Source: Micromonospora alfalfae
GTDB taxonomy: Bacteria; Actinomycetota; Actinomycetes; Mycobacteriales; Micromonosporaceae
Assembly (NCBI RefSeq): GCF_022230925.1
Contig: NZ_JAKKFH010000018.1
Location: 1 to 64,000 of the forward strand
Length of the DNA stretch: 64,000 nt
Direction: 5' to 3'
Shown in pieces: positions 28,172 through 37,882 of the stretch. Under the pieces are notes generated by a model that saw only the letters and a program-made list of their open reading frames with translations, made no database searches and was not told where the DNA came from. Numbering within the stretch: the stretch's first letter is position 1; each line of letters opens with the position of its first letter. The position numbers and the translations under genes were made by a program.

Positions 28172-29418
28172 CCAGCATCAAGACCCCTTCGACGGAGCGC
28201 CCCACGCCCCCGGACAGCCCGCCCACCGCCGCCCTGCACAGCGGGACGAGCGACCTGCGGGCGCTGGTGTTGAACAACCTGCGGCAGAGCGGGATCTACG
28301 TCGCCCTGGTCGTCATCGTCGCGCTCTTCGCGGTCCTGACCGACGGGGTGTTGCTGAGCCCCGGCAACATCACCAACATCGTCCTCCAGTACTCGTACAT
28401 CCTGGTCCTCGCGATCGGGATGGTCATCCTGATCATCGGCGGGCACATCGACCTGTCGGTCGGATCGGTCGTCGCGCTCACCGGAGCGGTCTCCGCCGTC
28501 CTGGTGATCCAGCAGGGGCACCCCTGGTGGATCGGCGTCCTGGCCGCGCTGGTCGTCGGCGTAGCGGTCGGCGCGTGGCACGGGTTCTGGGTGGCGTACG
28601 CCGGCATTCCGGCCTTCATCGTGACCCTGGCCGGCATGCTGCTGTTCCGGGGTCTGACCCTGCGGGTGCTCGACAACATCTCGCTGTCGCCGTTCCCGTC
28701 CGAGTACCAGCAGGTCGCGGCGGGCTTCCTCAACGGCCTGCTCGGCGGGCAGGGCTTCGACGCCTTCACGTTGCTGATCGGCGCCATCGCCGTGGCCGGC
28801 TACGCGGTCAGCGGCTTCCGTACCCGCGTGGCGCGGATCCGCTACCAGCAGCCCGTCGAGTCGTTCCCGCTCTTCGTCGCCCGGGTCGTGCTGGTCGGCG
28901 CGGTCCTCATGTACTTCGCCTGGCAGTTGGCGCACGCCCGAGGGCTGCCGATCGTGCTGATCATCCTGGCGGTCCTGGTGCTGGTCTACGGCCTGCTCAC
29001 CCGGCGTACCGTCTTCGGTCGCCAGGTCTACGCGATCGGCGGCAACCTGTCGGCGGCGGCGCTGTCCGGGGTGAAGGTCCGCACCGTCAACTTCTGGATG
29101 TTCGTCAACATGGGCTTCCTGGCGGCGGTGGCCGGCGTCATCTACTCGTCGCGGTCGAATGGCGCTCAGCCCGCCGCCGGCAACATGTTCGAGCTGGACG
29201 CGATCGCCGCGGCCTTCATCGGCGGCGCGGCGGTAACCGGTGGCGTGGGCACCGTGGTGGGCGCGATGGTCGGCGGTCTGATCATGGCGGTGATGAGCAA
29301 CGGCATGCAGCTGATGGGCATCGACCAGTCGACCCAGTCGGTGGTGAAGGGTCTCGTCCTGCTCGTCGCGGTCGCCTTCGACGTCTACAACAAGCGTCGC
29401 GCCGGCACGGCCCGCTGA
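28168..29418 (+). CDS. Multiple-monosaccharide ABC transporter permease (GguB/MmsB-like)
   Basis: A 416-residue permease. ATG 28168 overlaps the ATPase stop and follows AAGGAG. It has the family motif [16 protein letters not shown], the conserved [28 protein letters not shown] region (split over two helices), [22 protein letters not shown], and [20 protein letters not shown]. Its length (over 400 residues, with an inserted central helix region) is typical of the GguB type rather than RbsC. It forms a homodimeric channel, so one permease gene suffices. It is the last gene of the operon. Confidence 0.92.
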
Positions 29419-29434
29419 CGACTGACGGTTCGAC

Positions 29435-29469
29435 CGTGCCCCCTGCCCGCCTCGCGGACAGGGGGCACG
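29435..29469. terminator. Bidirectional terminator
   Basis: An 11-bp perfect stem (29435-29445 with 29459-29469) between the convergent permease gene and the metallophosphoesterase gene, which ends at 29476. Confidence 0.75.
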
Positions 29470-29475
29470 CGTCCG

Positions 29476-30855
29476 TCAGTGGCAGGTGGTGGTGCCGCTG
29501 TCGGTGTAGGTCTGGCCGGCCACCGGCACGAACTGCCAGTCATAGCTGTTGGAGTGCAGCGTGAACTTCAGTAGGCCCCACGCCGAGCTGTTGCGCGCCT
29601 CGCTGTTGGGCTGGATGGTGCCGAAGCCGTAGTGGCCGGCGCCGCCCATCCCGGCGACGAAGCTGCGCAGACCACGGCTGGTGTCGGCGCCACCGGCCGG
29701 GTTCATCGGGGCGAACCGCTCGTAGACGTGGTTGTGCCCCCAGACCACGACGTCGGCGTTGTAGTCGTAGAGGGCCTGGTACAGCGGGCGCGTCGACGTC
29801 GACGGGGCATGGTTGGAGCTGGACGTGAACAGCGGGTGGTGCCAGTACGCGATGGTGCACGGCTTGCTGCTCGCGGCCAGGTCCCCGCGCAGCCACTGCT
29901 CCTGCGTCGAGCCGGCCGACATGCTGATGTTCGAGTTCAGCGACACGACGTGCCAGTTGCCGAGGTCGAACGAGTAGTAGCCGCGACCGCTCGGGCCGGC
30001 CGACGTACCGAAGTAGTTGTAGTAGCCGGTCGCGCCCGACGTGTTGTAGTCGTGGTTGCCCGGCGACGGGCGGGTGCGGGACTTGTGCCGACCCCAGGTG
30101 GGCTCGTAGTAGTTGTTGAACTGCGACGCCGTCCCGCTGTCGTAGACGTTGTCGCCGGTGGTGAAGACCGTTCCCGGGATGCTGTCGAGCAGAGTCGCCG
30201 TGGCGCTGTCGCCGGAGCCCGAGTCGGCGATGTCGCCGGCGCCGACGAACACCGGGTCGCCCGACGGGGGTGTCGTGGTGCTCCCGGTGGTGACCACCAG
30301 TTGCGGAGCGTCGGCGCCACTCTCGCGGGTGTCGTAGTAGGCGCCGTCGCCGCTGGTCGAGGTGGCACCGAAGCTGTACGTGCCGTTGCCGGTGACCGCG
30401 GCCGTGACGTCGACCTCGTACCAGGTGTTGCCGCTGACCGCGCCGATCGTGCCGAGCGTGGCCCCGTCGATGGTCGGCTGGTTGTTCCAGGTGGTGCCGG
30501 TCTCCGACCAGGTCGTGTTGGACATCCGGCGGAACGTGCCACCGGCGTCGCTGCCGCTGTTGCCGCTGATCGTGCGCAGTCGCAGCTTGGCGCCGGTCAC
30601 AGTGCCGCTGACACCGCTCACAGTGAAGCGCAGGAACGAGCGCCGCACTGGCGAGTTGTCGACGACGACCTGCGTGGACGTGCCGTAGTTGGTGGTGGCC
30701 GCGTCGCTCTGGACGTAGGTGTCGGCGACGGGCGTGAAGGTCACGCTGGCCGCCGACGCCGCGCCGGCGCTTGTCACGACGACGGCGGCGGTCGCGGCGA
30801 CGATCACCGTGACCACCCCCAGCGTCACCGACGGACGGGGGAATCGAATGTCCAT
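29476..30855 (-). CDS. Secreted metallophosphoesterase with N-terminal DNRLRE domain
   Basis: A 459-residue protein. A signal peptide covers ~1-35 (ending ASAAS). Residues ~36-190 are a DNRLRE-type beta-sandwich (VADTYVQSDAATTNYG, RSFLRFTVSG, TWNNQPTI, WYEVDVTAAV), a module found on many secreted actinobacterial and Bacteroidetes proteins. After a TTTPPSG linker the metallophosphoesterase domain has the full metal-binding motif set: GAGDIAD, TTGDNVYD, SPGNHDY, YWHHPLF and WGHNHVYER. It probably cleaves extracellular phosphate esters. It is divergent from the MFS gene, with PHO-box-like sequences in the shared spacer. Confidence 0.9.
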   Translation of the reverse strand: MDIRFPRPSVTLGVVTVIVAATAAVVVTSAGAASAASVTFTPVADTYVQSDAATTNYGTSTQVVVDNSPVRRSFLRFTVSGVSGTVTGAKLRLRTISGNSGSDAGGTFRRMSNTTWSETGTTWNNQPTIDGATLGTIGAVSGNTWYEVDVTAAVTGNGTYSFGATSTSGDGAYYDTRESGADAPQLVVTTGSTTTPPSGDPVFVGAGDIADSGSGDSATATLLDSIPGTVFTTGDNVYDSGTASQFNNYYEPTWGRHKSRTRPSPGNHDYNTSGATGYYNYFGTSAGPSGRGYYSFDLGNWHVVSLNSNISMSAGSTQEQWLRGDLAASSKPCTIAYWHHPLFTSSSNHAPSTSTRPLYQALYDYNADVVVWGHNHVYERFAPMNPAGGADTSRGLRSFVAGMGGAGHYGFGTIQPNSEARNSSAWGLLKFTLHSNSYDWQFVPVAGQTYTDSGTTTCH

Positions 30856-30922
30856 CCAGGACTCCTTACCTCGTGGGAAGAGCGCAAGGAATGTAGGAAG
30901 GTCGATGAGCCGGGAGGCGACG

Positions 30923-30984
30923 GCCGGATGAACACCACGTCCCGGCAGGCGAACACCTCACTGTTGGGAGCTCGTTCACCCGTC
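30923..30984. promoter_or_regulatory. Candidate PHO-box-like half-sites in the divergent spacer
   Basis: The minus strand reads GTTCGCCTGCC (30954-30944) and GTTCATCCGGC (30933-30923), start to start 21 bp, close to two 11-bp steps. The plus strand reads GTTCACCCGTC at 30974-30984. These resemble the Streptomyces PhoP 11-bp unit GTTCAYYYRSG (10 of 11 for the best). There is no contiguous pair of good units, so the call is tentative. Confidence 0.3.
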
Positions 30985-31075
30985 CCACGCCCGGACGCCA
31001 CTCGCGGTCCGTTGTGCGCCCTGCACTGAGTACGGACGATGGCAGCCCGTCGACTGCCGATCAGAGGAGATGCTC

Positions 31076-32356
31076 GTGTACCTGTCGACCGTCTCCCGAC
31101 CGGTCGCCGACCAACCGGGATCGGGGCCTCGACGCCGCCGGCTCGCGATGGTCAGCGGCAACGTCGTAGCGCTCGGCACTGTCAGTCTGATCACCGACGT
31201 GTCGGCCGAGATGGTGGCCGCGGTCCTGCCGCTCTATCTGGTGCTGGGCCTGCACCTCAGCCCGGTGGCCTTCGGTGTGCTGGACGGCGTCCACACCGGC
31301 GCCACCGCGCTGCTTCGGGTCGTCGGCGGTTTCGCCGCCGACCGGTTCCGGCGGCGCAAGCTGATCGCCGGCGTCGGGTACGCGCTTTCGGCGGTCGCGA
31401 AGCTCGGCCTGCTGCTCGCCGGTCGGTCGATCCCGGCGATCGGTGCCGTCATCGCCGTCGACCGGCTCGGCAAGGGGGTGCGGAGCGCGCCGCGCGACGC
31501 GCTGATCACGCTCTCCACGCCACCCGAGGCGCTGGGTCGGGCGTTCGGAGTGCACCGGGCGATGGACAGTGTCGGCGCGTTCCTCGGGCCGCTCGCCGCG
31601 TTCGCGGTCCTGCTGGTCGTCGGGCAGTCGTACGACGCGGTCTTCGTCACCAGTTTCTGCATCGCGGCCCTGGCCGTCGTCGTGCTGGTGCTCTTCGTCC
31701 GGGAGCAGCCGCCTGGCGAGGCGGCGGACGGGAGCAACGACCCGAAGGTCTCCGTCCGCGAGGCGCTCGGGCTGCTGCGCCGCGGACGGGCCCGGCGGTT
31801 GGTGCTGGCCGCCGCGCTGCTCGGCCTCGCCACCATCGGCGACGGCTTCGTCTACCTGCTGCTGCAACGCCGAATGGACCTCGGCCTGCGCTGGTTTCCG
31901 CTGCTCGCGGTGGGAACCAGCCTGGCGTACCTGCTGCTCGCTGCTCCGCTCGGCGTGCTCGCCGACCGGATCGGTCGCCTGCCGGTGGTGATCGGCGGCT
32001 ACACCGCCCTTGGTGCGACGTACCTGCTGCTGGCCGGCCCGGTCGACGGTTGGCCACTGATCGCCCTGGCGCTGACGCTGTACGGCGCCTTCTACGCGGC
32101 CACCGACGGCGTGCTCATCGCGCTCGCCGGTCCGGTGCTGCCGGCGCGCCTGCGGACCACCGGGATCGCGTTGGTGCAGACCGGGCAGGCGCTCGCGTAC
32201 CTCGTCTCGTCGGTGCTGTTCGGTCTGGCCTGGCAGGCGTGGGGGCCCCAGACCGCGATCCGCGTGGCGGCCGTGGCCGTCGCGGGCGTCCTCGTCGGCA
32301 CGCTGTTCCTGCTGGCCACCCCATCCCGACTCACCACCCGGAAGGTGCCCCGATGA
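31076..32356 (+). CDS. MFS transporter
   Basis: The GTG at 31076 is preferred because GAGGAG lies six bases upstream. The ATG at 31070 directly abuts that ribosome binding site, so it is a poor start. The protein (426 residues) has about twelve hydrophobic helices and the classic MFS loop 2-3 motif in GGFAADRFRRRKLIAG, and again in the second half as GVLADRIGRLPVVIGG, showing the two-fold repeat. The segment LITDVSAEMVAAVLPLYL is typical of a bacterial MFS subfamily without assigned substrate. It overlaps the next gene by four bases. Efflux of a small molecule is the general expectation. Confidence 0.85.
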   Translation: MYLSTVSRPVADQPGSGPRRRRLAMVSGNVVALGTVSLITDVSAEMVAAVLPLYLVLGLHLSPVAFGVLDGVHTGATALLRVVGGFAADRFRRRKLIAGVGYALSAVAKLGLLLAGRSIPAIGAVIAVDRLGKGVRSAPRDALITLSTPPEALGRAFGVHRAMDSVGAFLGPLAAFAVLLVVGQSYDAVFVTSFCIAALAVVVLVLFVREQPPGEAADGSNDPKVSVREALGLLRRGRARRLVLAAALLGLATIGDGFVYLLLQRRMDLGLRWFPLLAVGTSLAYLLLAAPLGVLADRIGRLPVVIGGYTALGATYLLLAGPVDGWPLIALALTLYGAFYAATDGVLIALAGPVLPARLRTTGIALVQTGQALAYLVSSVLFGLAWQAWGPQTAIRVAAVAVAGVLVGTLFLLATPSRLTTRKVPR

Positions 32357-33336
32357 CAGCGATGTCGACCCGAGCGAAGCTCGGCGTGGTGGTCGCCTCG
32401 ACAGTGCTGTTGGGGGCGGTGGCGGCCGGCTACGCCGCCACCGCCGCGGAGGCTCCCGGGACACCGCCATCCGCCGGCGGCGAGCAGGCAGTCACCCTGA
32501 CGTCCGGGCCGCGCCTGCTGGCGATCACCGACCGGCACGTCTCCACCGTCGCCGCGACCGACCCCGGCGGGCCGCGCACCGTCGCCGGCCTGGAATGCCT
32601 CCGGGTGTACGCGGCGGCCGGCACCGGCGTGTGCCTGAAGCCGGAGACCGCGTGGTCGTACCAGGTTGTCGTGCTCGACGCGATGCTGCGCCAGACCCGG
32701 GCGGTCAGTGTGCCAGGGCTGCCGAACCGGGCCCGGGTCTCGGCCTCCGGCCGGATGGTCTCCTGGACGACGTTCGTCGGTGGCGACTCGTACACCGCCA
32801 GTGGCTTCTCCACCCGCACCGGGATCCTCGACACCCGCACCGGCACCACTGTTGCCTCGCTCGAAGAGTTCGCCATCACCCGGGACGGCCGGGGCTACCG
32901 CAACGCGGACGTCAACTACTGGGGTGTCACCTTCACCGCCGACGACAACCGCTTCTACGCGACGATGGCGACCGGTGGTGAGAGGTACCTCGTCCGGGGT
33001 GACCTCGCGGCTCGTACTGTCGAGACGCTGAAGGAGAACGTCGAGTGCCCGTCGCTGTCACCGGACGGCACCCGGCTCGCGTTCAAGGAGGCGGTCGACG
33101 CCGACCCGGCGAAGGGCTGGCGGCTGTCGGTTCTGGACCTGTCGAGCATGCGGGTCACCGCGACCGCCGAGGTGCGCAGCGTCGATGACCAGGCCGCGTG
33201 GCTGGACAACGGCGAGCTGGCCTACACGCTGCGCCCGGACGACGGCCAGCCCGACGTCTGGAGCGTCAGGGCGGACGGGGCCGGCACACCGACGTTGGTG
33301 ATCCCCGGCGCGGAGTCGCCGTCCCCGCTCACCTGA
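32353..33336 (+). CDS. Secreted or membrane-anchored beta-propeller-like protein (PD40/TolB-like repeats)
   Basis: A 327-residue protein of no named family. Residues ~8-30 form one hydrophobic segment (LGVVVASTVLLGAVAAGYAATAA) that could be a signal peptide or anchor. The rest is repetitive beta-structure with SPDGTRLAF, NRARVSASGRMVSW and ITRDGRGY motifs as in WD40-like PD40 propellers. The stop of the MFS gene overlaps its start (ATGA), so the two are coupled and may act together. Function is unknown. Confidence 0.8.
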   Translation: MTAMSTRAKLGVVVASTVLLGAVAAGYAATAAEAPGTPPSAGGEQAVTLTSGPRLLAITDRHVSTVAATDPGGPRTVAGLECLRVYAAAGTGVCLKPETAWSYQVVVLDAMLRQTRAVSVPGLPNRARVSASGRMVSWTTFVGGDSYTASGFSTRTGILDTRTGTTVASLEEFAITRDGRGYRNADVNYWGVTFTADDNRFYATMATGGERYLVRGDLAARTVETLKENVECPSLSPDGTRLAFKEAVDADPAKGWRLSVLDLSSMRVTATAEVRSVDDQAAWLDNGELAYTLRPDDGQPDVWSVRADGAGTPTLVIPGAESPSPLT

Positions 33337-33457
33337 AGGTCCGTCCCCGGCCCCGGCGGTCCGGACACCTGAACGCCTTGGCGCGGACAGCATTCCGTCA
33401 TGTCGGATTCCTCCCCGCAGCCATCGCCGTTCATCGACGTTCCCGAGGCTGTTGACC

Positions 33458-34984
33458 ATGACAAGGCTGAGCCGTCGCATATTCGTCCTCAGTGGACTCG
33501 TCACCGCCGGAGTCGCGGTGACACCCCGTCAGGGTGCCCGCGCCGCGGTGCCGTACCCCTTCAAGCTCGGTGTGGCGTCCGGTGATCCGGCCCCCGACAG
33601 CGTGGTCCTCTGGACCCGGCTGGCACCGTCCCCGCTCAACGCCGACGGGCAGGGCGGCATGGCCAACGCCGACGTGACGGTGGAGTGGCAGGTGTCCGCG
33701 ACCGACCGGTTCACCTCGCTGGTCGCCTCCGGCTCGGTGGTCGCCCGGTACGCCGACGCGCACTCCGTGCACGCCATCGCGGGCGGGCTCGCCGCCGACT
33801 CCGACTACTACTACCGGTTCCGGGCCCAGGGTCAGATCTCGCCGGTCGGGCGGACCCGGACCGCCCCGGCGCCCAGCGCCTTCGGCCGCGACCTGGTGAT
33901 GGCCTTCGCCTCCTGCGCCCACTACGAGGCCGGCTACTACACCGCGTACCGGCGGATGGCCGAGGACAACCCCGGCCTGATCCTGCACCTCGGTGACTAC
34001 ATCTACGAGGGCGGCGTCGGCAGCTCCACTGTGCGACAGCACCTCGGCGCCGAGATCGTGTCGCTGGCCGACTACCGCCGCCGGTACGCGCTGTACAAGT
34101 CCGACCCGGACCTGCAGGCGGCCCACGCGGCGGCACCCTGGCTGGTGGTGCCGGACGACCACGAGGTGGAGAACAACTACGCCAACATGGTCCGCAACGA
34201 CAGCAGCCCGACGCTGACAGCAGCCCAGTGGACCGCCCGGCGCACCGCCGCGTACCGGGCCTACTACGAGAACATGCCCCTGCGACCCGCGTCCGCCGCC
34301 AACGGCAACGGCATCCCGCTGTACCGACGGGTCCGGTGGGGGCAGCTCGCCACCTTCCACATGCTCGACACCCGCCAGTTCCGCGACGACCAGGCGTGCG
34401 GGGACGGCTGGAAGGTCTGCGCCGACGCGGACCTGGCCTCCCGGTCGCTGACCGGCGCCAGCCAGGAGGCGTGGCTGCTCGACGGGTTGGCCCAGCGCTA
34501 CGGCACCTGGGACATCCTCGGCCAGCAGGTCTTCTTCGCCCAGCAGCTCGACGCGAACGGGGCGGCGAGCATGGACGCGTGGGACGGCTACCGGGCCTCC
34601 CGCAGCCGCATCCAGACCGGCTGGCAGCAGCGTGGGGTGCGCAACCCGCTGGTGCTCACCGGCGACGTGCACCGGTCGTGGGCCAACGATCTCAAGGCCG
34701 ACTACGCCAACCCGTCCTCGGCCACCATCGGCACCGAACTGGTCTGCACCTCGATCAGTTCCACCGGCAACGGCAGCGGCAGCACCACGGTCCCGAACGC
34801 GGCGGCCAACCCGCACCTGAAGTTCTACTCGGACCGGCGCGGCTACGTCCGTACCACGATCAGCCGCAGCCAGGTCCGCGCGGACTTCCGCGCGGTGAAC
34901 ACCGTGACCGAGCACGGCGCGGCGGCGTCCACAGTGCGCTCGTTCGTCATCCTCGACGGCCAGCCCGGCCTGCAGGCCGGGTAA
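33458..34984 (+). CDS. PhoD-like alkaline phosphatase/phosphodiesterase, Tat-secreted
   Basis: A 508-residue protein. The N-terminus MTRLSRRIFVLSGLV is a twin-arginine signal ending near ARA. A short N-terminal domain (PFKLGVASGDPAPDSVVLWTRL) is the PhoD_N fibronectin-like module. The metallophosphatase core follows: FASCAHYEAGYYTAY, LHLGDYIYEGG, VPDDHEVENNYAN, FHMLDTRQFRDDQ, VLTGDVHRSWANDLK. These contain the usual Asp, Asn and His ligands for Fe/Ca. It hydrolyses phosphodiesters or monoesters outside the cell. ATG 33458 is preferred to a TTG at 33452. The upstream region has only a poor PHO-box-like match. Confidence 0.92.
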   Translation: MTRLSRRIFVLSGLVTAGVAVTPRQGARAAVPYPFKLGVASGDPAPDSVVLWTRLAPSPLNADGQGGMANADVTVEWQVSATDRFTSLVASGSVVARYADAHSVHAIAGGLAADSDYYYRFRAQGQISPVGRTRTAPAPSAFGRDLVMAFASCAHYEAGYYTAYRRMAEDNPGLILHLGDYIYEGGVGSSTVRQHLGAEIVSLADYRRRYALYKSDPDLQAAHAAAPWLVVPDDHEVENNYANMVRNDSSPTLTAAQWTARRTAAYRAYYENMPLRPASAANGNGIPLYRRVRWGQLATFHMLDTRQFRDDQACGDGWKVCADADLASRSLTGASQEAWLLDGLAQRYGTWDILGQQVFFAQQLDANGAASMDAWDGYRASRSRIQTGWQQRGVRNPLVLTGDVHRSWANDLKADYANPSSATIGTELVCTSISSTGNGSGSTTVPNAAANPHLKFYSDRRGYVRTTISRSQVRADFRAVNTVTEHGAAASTVRSFVILDGQPGLQAG

Positions 34985-34998
34985 GGGAGAGAGCCACC

Positions 34999-36312
34999 AT
35001 GACCGTGATCACCGCACTGCTCACCGCGTCCCTGCTGGTCCCGAACGTGGTTCCCGGCCCGACCGCGATGACCGCCGAGGCGGTCACCTGGACCACCGCG
35101 AACAGCGTCGCCACCGGCGACCAGGACCTGCCCTCCATCGCCATGAACCGCATCGGTCACGTCGCCGTGGTCTGGGAGGACGACCGGGACAGCGCCGCCC
35201 CGGAGGACGACACCCACAGCGAGATCTACCTGCGGCTGTTCCGCGACGGCACCCCCGCGTACGAGCTGAAGCTCTCCACCGGGGGGACCAGCGGAGCCAC
35301 CTGGCGACACCTCAGCCCCGACGTGGGGCTCGACGACCGGGGCAACGCCGTGGTGGTCTGGGCCGCCGACGGCGACGGCAACGGCGTCTACAACATCCAG
35401 TACCGGGTGGTGTCACCCACCGGCGCGGTGCTCGGCTCGGGACAGGCCAACGCCAGCGACGCCGGGCAGCAGATCTGGCCGAAGGTCTCGGTCGACCCGG
35501 ACGGCGCGCCCACCAACGCCGCCGCCGTCGGCTTCACAGTGGTCTGGGAGGACGTGCAGGGAACCGCTCCGGCCACCGTCAAGGCCGCCGGCTTCACCGC
35601 GGCCACCACCAAGGCGTACGAGGTGACCGCCTCACAGACGACGGGCACGCACCACCGTCCCGACGTGGCGGTGTCCGCCTCCGGCGAGGCGCTGGTGGTC
35701 TGGGACGAGGACGCCGACGCGAACGGCTCGTACAACATCGGGCTGACCCGGTTGGCCCGGTCCAACGGCGCCGTGGCGCTGTCGCGGCGGACGGCCAACG
35801 CCCAGAGCGGCGGGCAGCAGCAGCGTGCCTCGGTCGCGGCGAACTTCGCCGGTGACTTCACCGTCGGGTGGGAACCCGACCATCTCGGCACCCGTGGTGT
35901 CTGGGCTCGATCGTTCACCGCGACGGGTACGGCCCGGCACGCTGAGGTGCCGGTCTCCACCGGCACCGGTGCCGTCGCTCCCGCTGTCGGTATCGACGAC
36001 CAGGACAACGTCGTGGTCGGCTGGACGGTGTCCGGCACCAACCCGGACGTCTGGGCGCGCGGCCTCAACCCGGACGGCACGTCCACCGGCCGGCTGGCGG
36101 CTCAGGCGCTGAGCCAGACCACTACCGGTCGCCAGGAGCACTTCGCGGTCGCCGCGTCGCCCTGGGGTGAGGTGAGCGGTTGCTACACCGACGACAACGA
36201 CGGCAACTCCTTCGACCAGGTGCTCCTCGGCCTGGGGACGACGAACTCCACCTGGCTGATGTCCGCCGACGAGCTGCGCCGCCTGAAGGCACGGGGCACC
36301 CCGACCCACTGA
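34999..36312 (+). CDS. Secreted beta-propeller-like protein of unknown function
   Basis: A 437-residue protein with a short signal-like N-terminus (ITALLTASLLVPNVVPG). It consists of about six repeats with the pattern (V/A)VVWEDxxD, GNAVVVWAADGDGNGVYNIQ, GFTVVWEDVQG, EALVVWDEDADANGSYNI, FTVGWEPDHLG, VVVGWTVSG. This is a propeller-like arrangement with acidic turns that may bind calcium. No catalytic motif stands out. It lies 14 bp after the phoD-like gene with GGGAGAG as ribosome binding site, so the two are likely co-transcribed and secreted together. Confidence 0.8.
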   Translation: MTVITALLTASLLVPNVVPGPTAMTAEAVTWTTANSVATGDQDLPSIAMNRIGHVAVVWEDDRDSAAPEDDTHSEIYLRLFRDGTPAYELKLSTGGTSGATWRHLSPDVGLDDRGNAVVVWAADGDGNGVYNIQYRVVSPTGAVLGSGQANASDAGQQIWPKVSVDPDGAPTNAAAVGFTVVWEDVQGTAPATVKAAGFTAATTKAYEVTASQTTGTHHRPDVAVSASGEALVVWDEDADANGSYNIGLTRLARSNGAVALSRRTANAQSGGQQQRASVAANFAGDFTVGWEPDHLGTRGVWARSFTATGTARHAEVPVSTGTGAVAPAVGIDDQDNVVVGWTVSGTNPDVWARGLNPDGTSTGRLAAQALSQTTTGRQEHFAVAASPWGEVSGCYTDDNDGNSFDQVLLGLGTTNSTWLMSADELRRLKARGTPTH

Positions 36313-36326
36313 GCCGGGCGTGATCC

Positions 36327-36346
36327 ACTCGGGTTCGGTGAAGTCG
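36327..36346 (+). repeat. Dispersed intergenic element, copy 2
   Basis: This 20-mer matches 17 of 20 bases of 9864-9883 and forms the outer left side of the long palindrome around the terminator stem at 36340-36378. Confidence 0.5.
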
Positions 36347-36378
36347 CGGTGTCCCCGGTAGTGGGACACCGCGACTTC
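36340..36378 (+). terminator. Long palindromic terminator-like element
   Basis: A perfect 16-bp stem (36340-36355 with 36363-36378) with a seven-base loop, 27 bp after the stop of the preceding gene. Imperfect outer arms extend the symmetry to about 36322-36396. Confidence 0.75.
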
Positions 36379-36652
36379 CGCAAAACCGTGTCGATCGCAC
36401 GAAGTAGAGCCACCACAGGCACACGGTCGCGGCGAGGCGCAGGGTCTGCCGGCGACACTGCGGGTTGATGTAGGAAACCTTCGATGGGTGCGTTGACTTT
36501 GATGGTTTACTACACAACAATCAGCTTCAATATTTACGCCCATCTCTTTCGTTGGCCGGTAGCCCCTGCTCAGTCCCGCCAGCACACCCACCCCTCAGCG
36601 GCCGCGTGCGCTCCATCGCTCCGGCCTGGACCCCATGGAAAGTGAGGCCACG
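36379..36652. other. Intergenic region upstream of the M23 peptidase gene
   Basis: A ~270-bp region that includes an AT-richer patch around 36485-36540 (TTGACT at 36491) which may hold the promoter of the M23 peptidase gene. No convincing -10 at standard spacing and no supported gene were found. Confidence 0.35.
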
Positions 36653-37816
36653 ATGAGACACGGTCGGCGACTGGTCGGCGGCGCAGCCGCGGCCCTGATG
36701 ATGGTCACGAGCCTGATCGGGGCGGCGCCCAGCGCCGCTGCCGCGGCGGCCACCCCCGCGCTCACCGACGCGGTGACCGCCAAGCTGCTCGGCGGCGCGA
36801 AGGTGTCCACCGCCGCGCGACCGGAGACCCGGGTCACCGTCAGCCGCACCAGCGGCAGGTGGGCGTTCGGCACCGCTGTCGCGCTCGCGCCCCGCCAGGA
36901 GGACGCCCACCCGACCGGGTCGATCTTCATTGCCCGGTCCGAGCCCGCCGGGTGGCGGATCGCCTTCGACGGCGAGGCCGCCTTCGGCGAACTGGCCGCC
37001 GCGTCGCCCCTGACGACGGCGCAGGAGAGGAACGTTCTCACCACCACCCCGACCCCGATGTACGCGGGCGGCGACTACCGGACCGGAATGGCACTGCCGT
37101 TCGGTGTCGGCCAGACCTGGACGCTCACCAGCGGCCCGCACGGCTGGGGCGGAACCGAGTCACCGTACAGCTCGGTCGACCTGGCCGGCGGCGACCAGGT
37201 GGTCCGCGCCGCCCGCGCCGGAGCGGCGTACACGATGTGCCAGGGGTGGATCCGGGTCATCCACGACCGGGGCTACTCGACCGACTACTACCACCTGTGG
37301 AACAGCATCTCCGTCAACGGCGCCAGCGTCGGCCAGGGTGCCGTCCTGGGCAACACCGGCACCGACGTCACCTGCGGCGGGGCCGCCTACGGCCGGCACG
37401 TCCACTTCGGGCTCCGACAGAACAGCGCGTACGTGCCGATCGCCGGCCACGACATCGGCAAGTGGGTGCTGAACAACGGCGCCGCCGCGTACCAGGGCGG
37501 GGCGCGGCACGGGTCGGCCTGGGCCGGTGCCGGCGGCGGCCTGTACAACTTCGGCGCGCTCGGCTTCAACCAGGGGGTGGTCGACGCGAACGGCGGCGGG
37601 GTGCTCACCCGACGTGCCGGGCCGGGGACCGGCTACGGCTCGCTGGGCTCGGTGGCCGACGGCGCCACGGTCACCATCTCCTGTTCCGCCAACGGCACCT
37701 CCCACACTGGGCGGTACGGCACGACGGCGCTCTGGAACCGGTTGAGCGACGGCAGTTGGGTGTCCGACGCCTACCTGTCGACAGGTGTGAACGGCCCGAT
37801 CAACGGTTGGTGCTGA
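36653..37816 (+). CDS. Secreted M23 (beta-lytic-type) peptidase with C-terminal SH3-like domain
   Basis: A 387-residue protein. ATG 36653 follows GAAAGTGAGG; the in-frame ATG at 36635 has no ribosome binding site. The signal peptide ends in an Ala-rich region (SAAAAAA). Residues ~40-130 form a propeptide-like domain. The catalytic domain has SGPHGWGG...PYSSVDLAGGD and GRHVHFGL, the His/Asp and HxH zinc ligands, most like beta-lytic metalloendopeptidase (M23A). The C-terminal ~75 residues form an SH3-like module (RRAGPGTGYGSLGSVADGA, RYGTTALWNRL, WVSDAYLSTG). It cuts peptidoglycan cross-bridges. The next gene carries a nearly identical C-terminal module. Confidence 0.88.
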   Translation: MRHGRRLVGGAAAALMMVTSLIGAAPSAAAAAATPALTDAVTAKLLGGAKVSTAARPETRVTVSRTSGRWAFGTAVALAPRQEDAHPTGSIFIARSEPAGWRIAFDGEAAFGELAAASPLTTAQERNVLTTTPTPMYAGGDYRTGMALPFGVGQTWTLTSGPHGWGGTESPYSSVDLAGGDQVVRAARAGAAYTMCQGWIRVIHDRGYSTDYYHLWNSISVNGASVGQGAVLGNTGTDVTCGGAAYGRHVHFGLRQNSAYVPIAGHDIGKWVLNNGAAAYQGGARHGSAWAGAGGGLYNFGALGFNQGVVDANGGGVLTRRAGPGTGYGSLGSVADGATVTISCSANGTSHTGRYGTTALWNRLSDGSWVSDAYLSTGVNGPINGWC

Positions 37817-37882
37817 CGAGGTTCATCCCCGCGGGTTGGCGGCCCACCGGCCGCCAACCCGCAGTAACCGCAAGGAGGGCTC

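Noticed and set aside
33429..33445. PHO-box-like GTTCATCGACGTTCCCG upstream of the PhoD-like gene
   Set aside because: The first unit is close to consensus but the second is poor and the spacing is 10 rather than 11 bp; not enough for a call.
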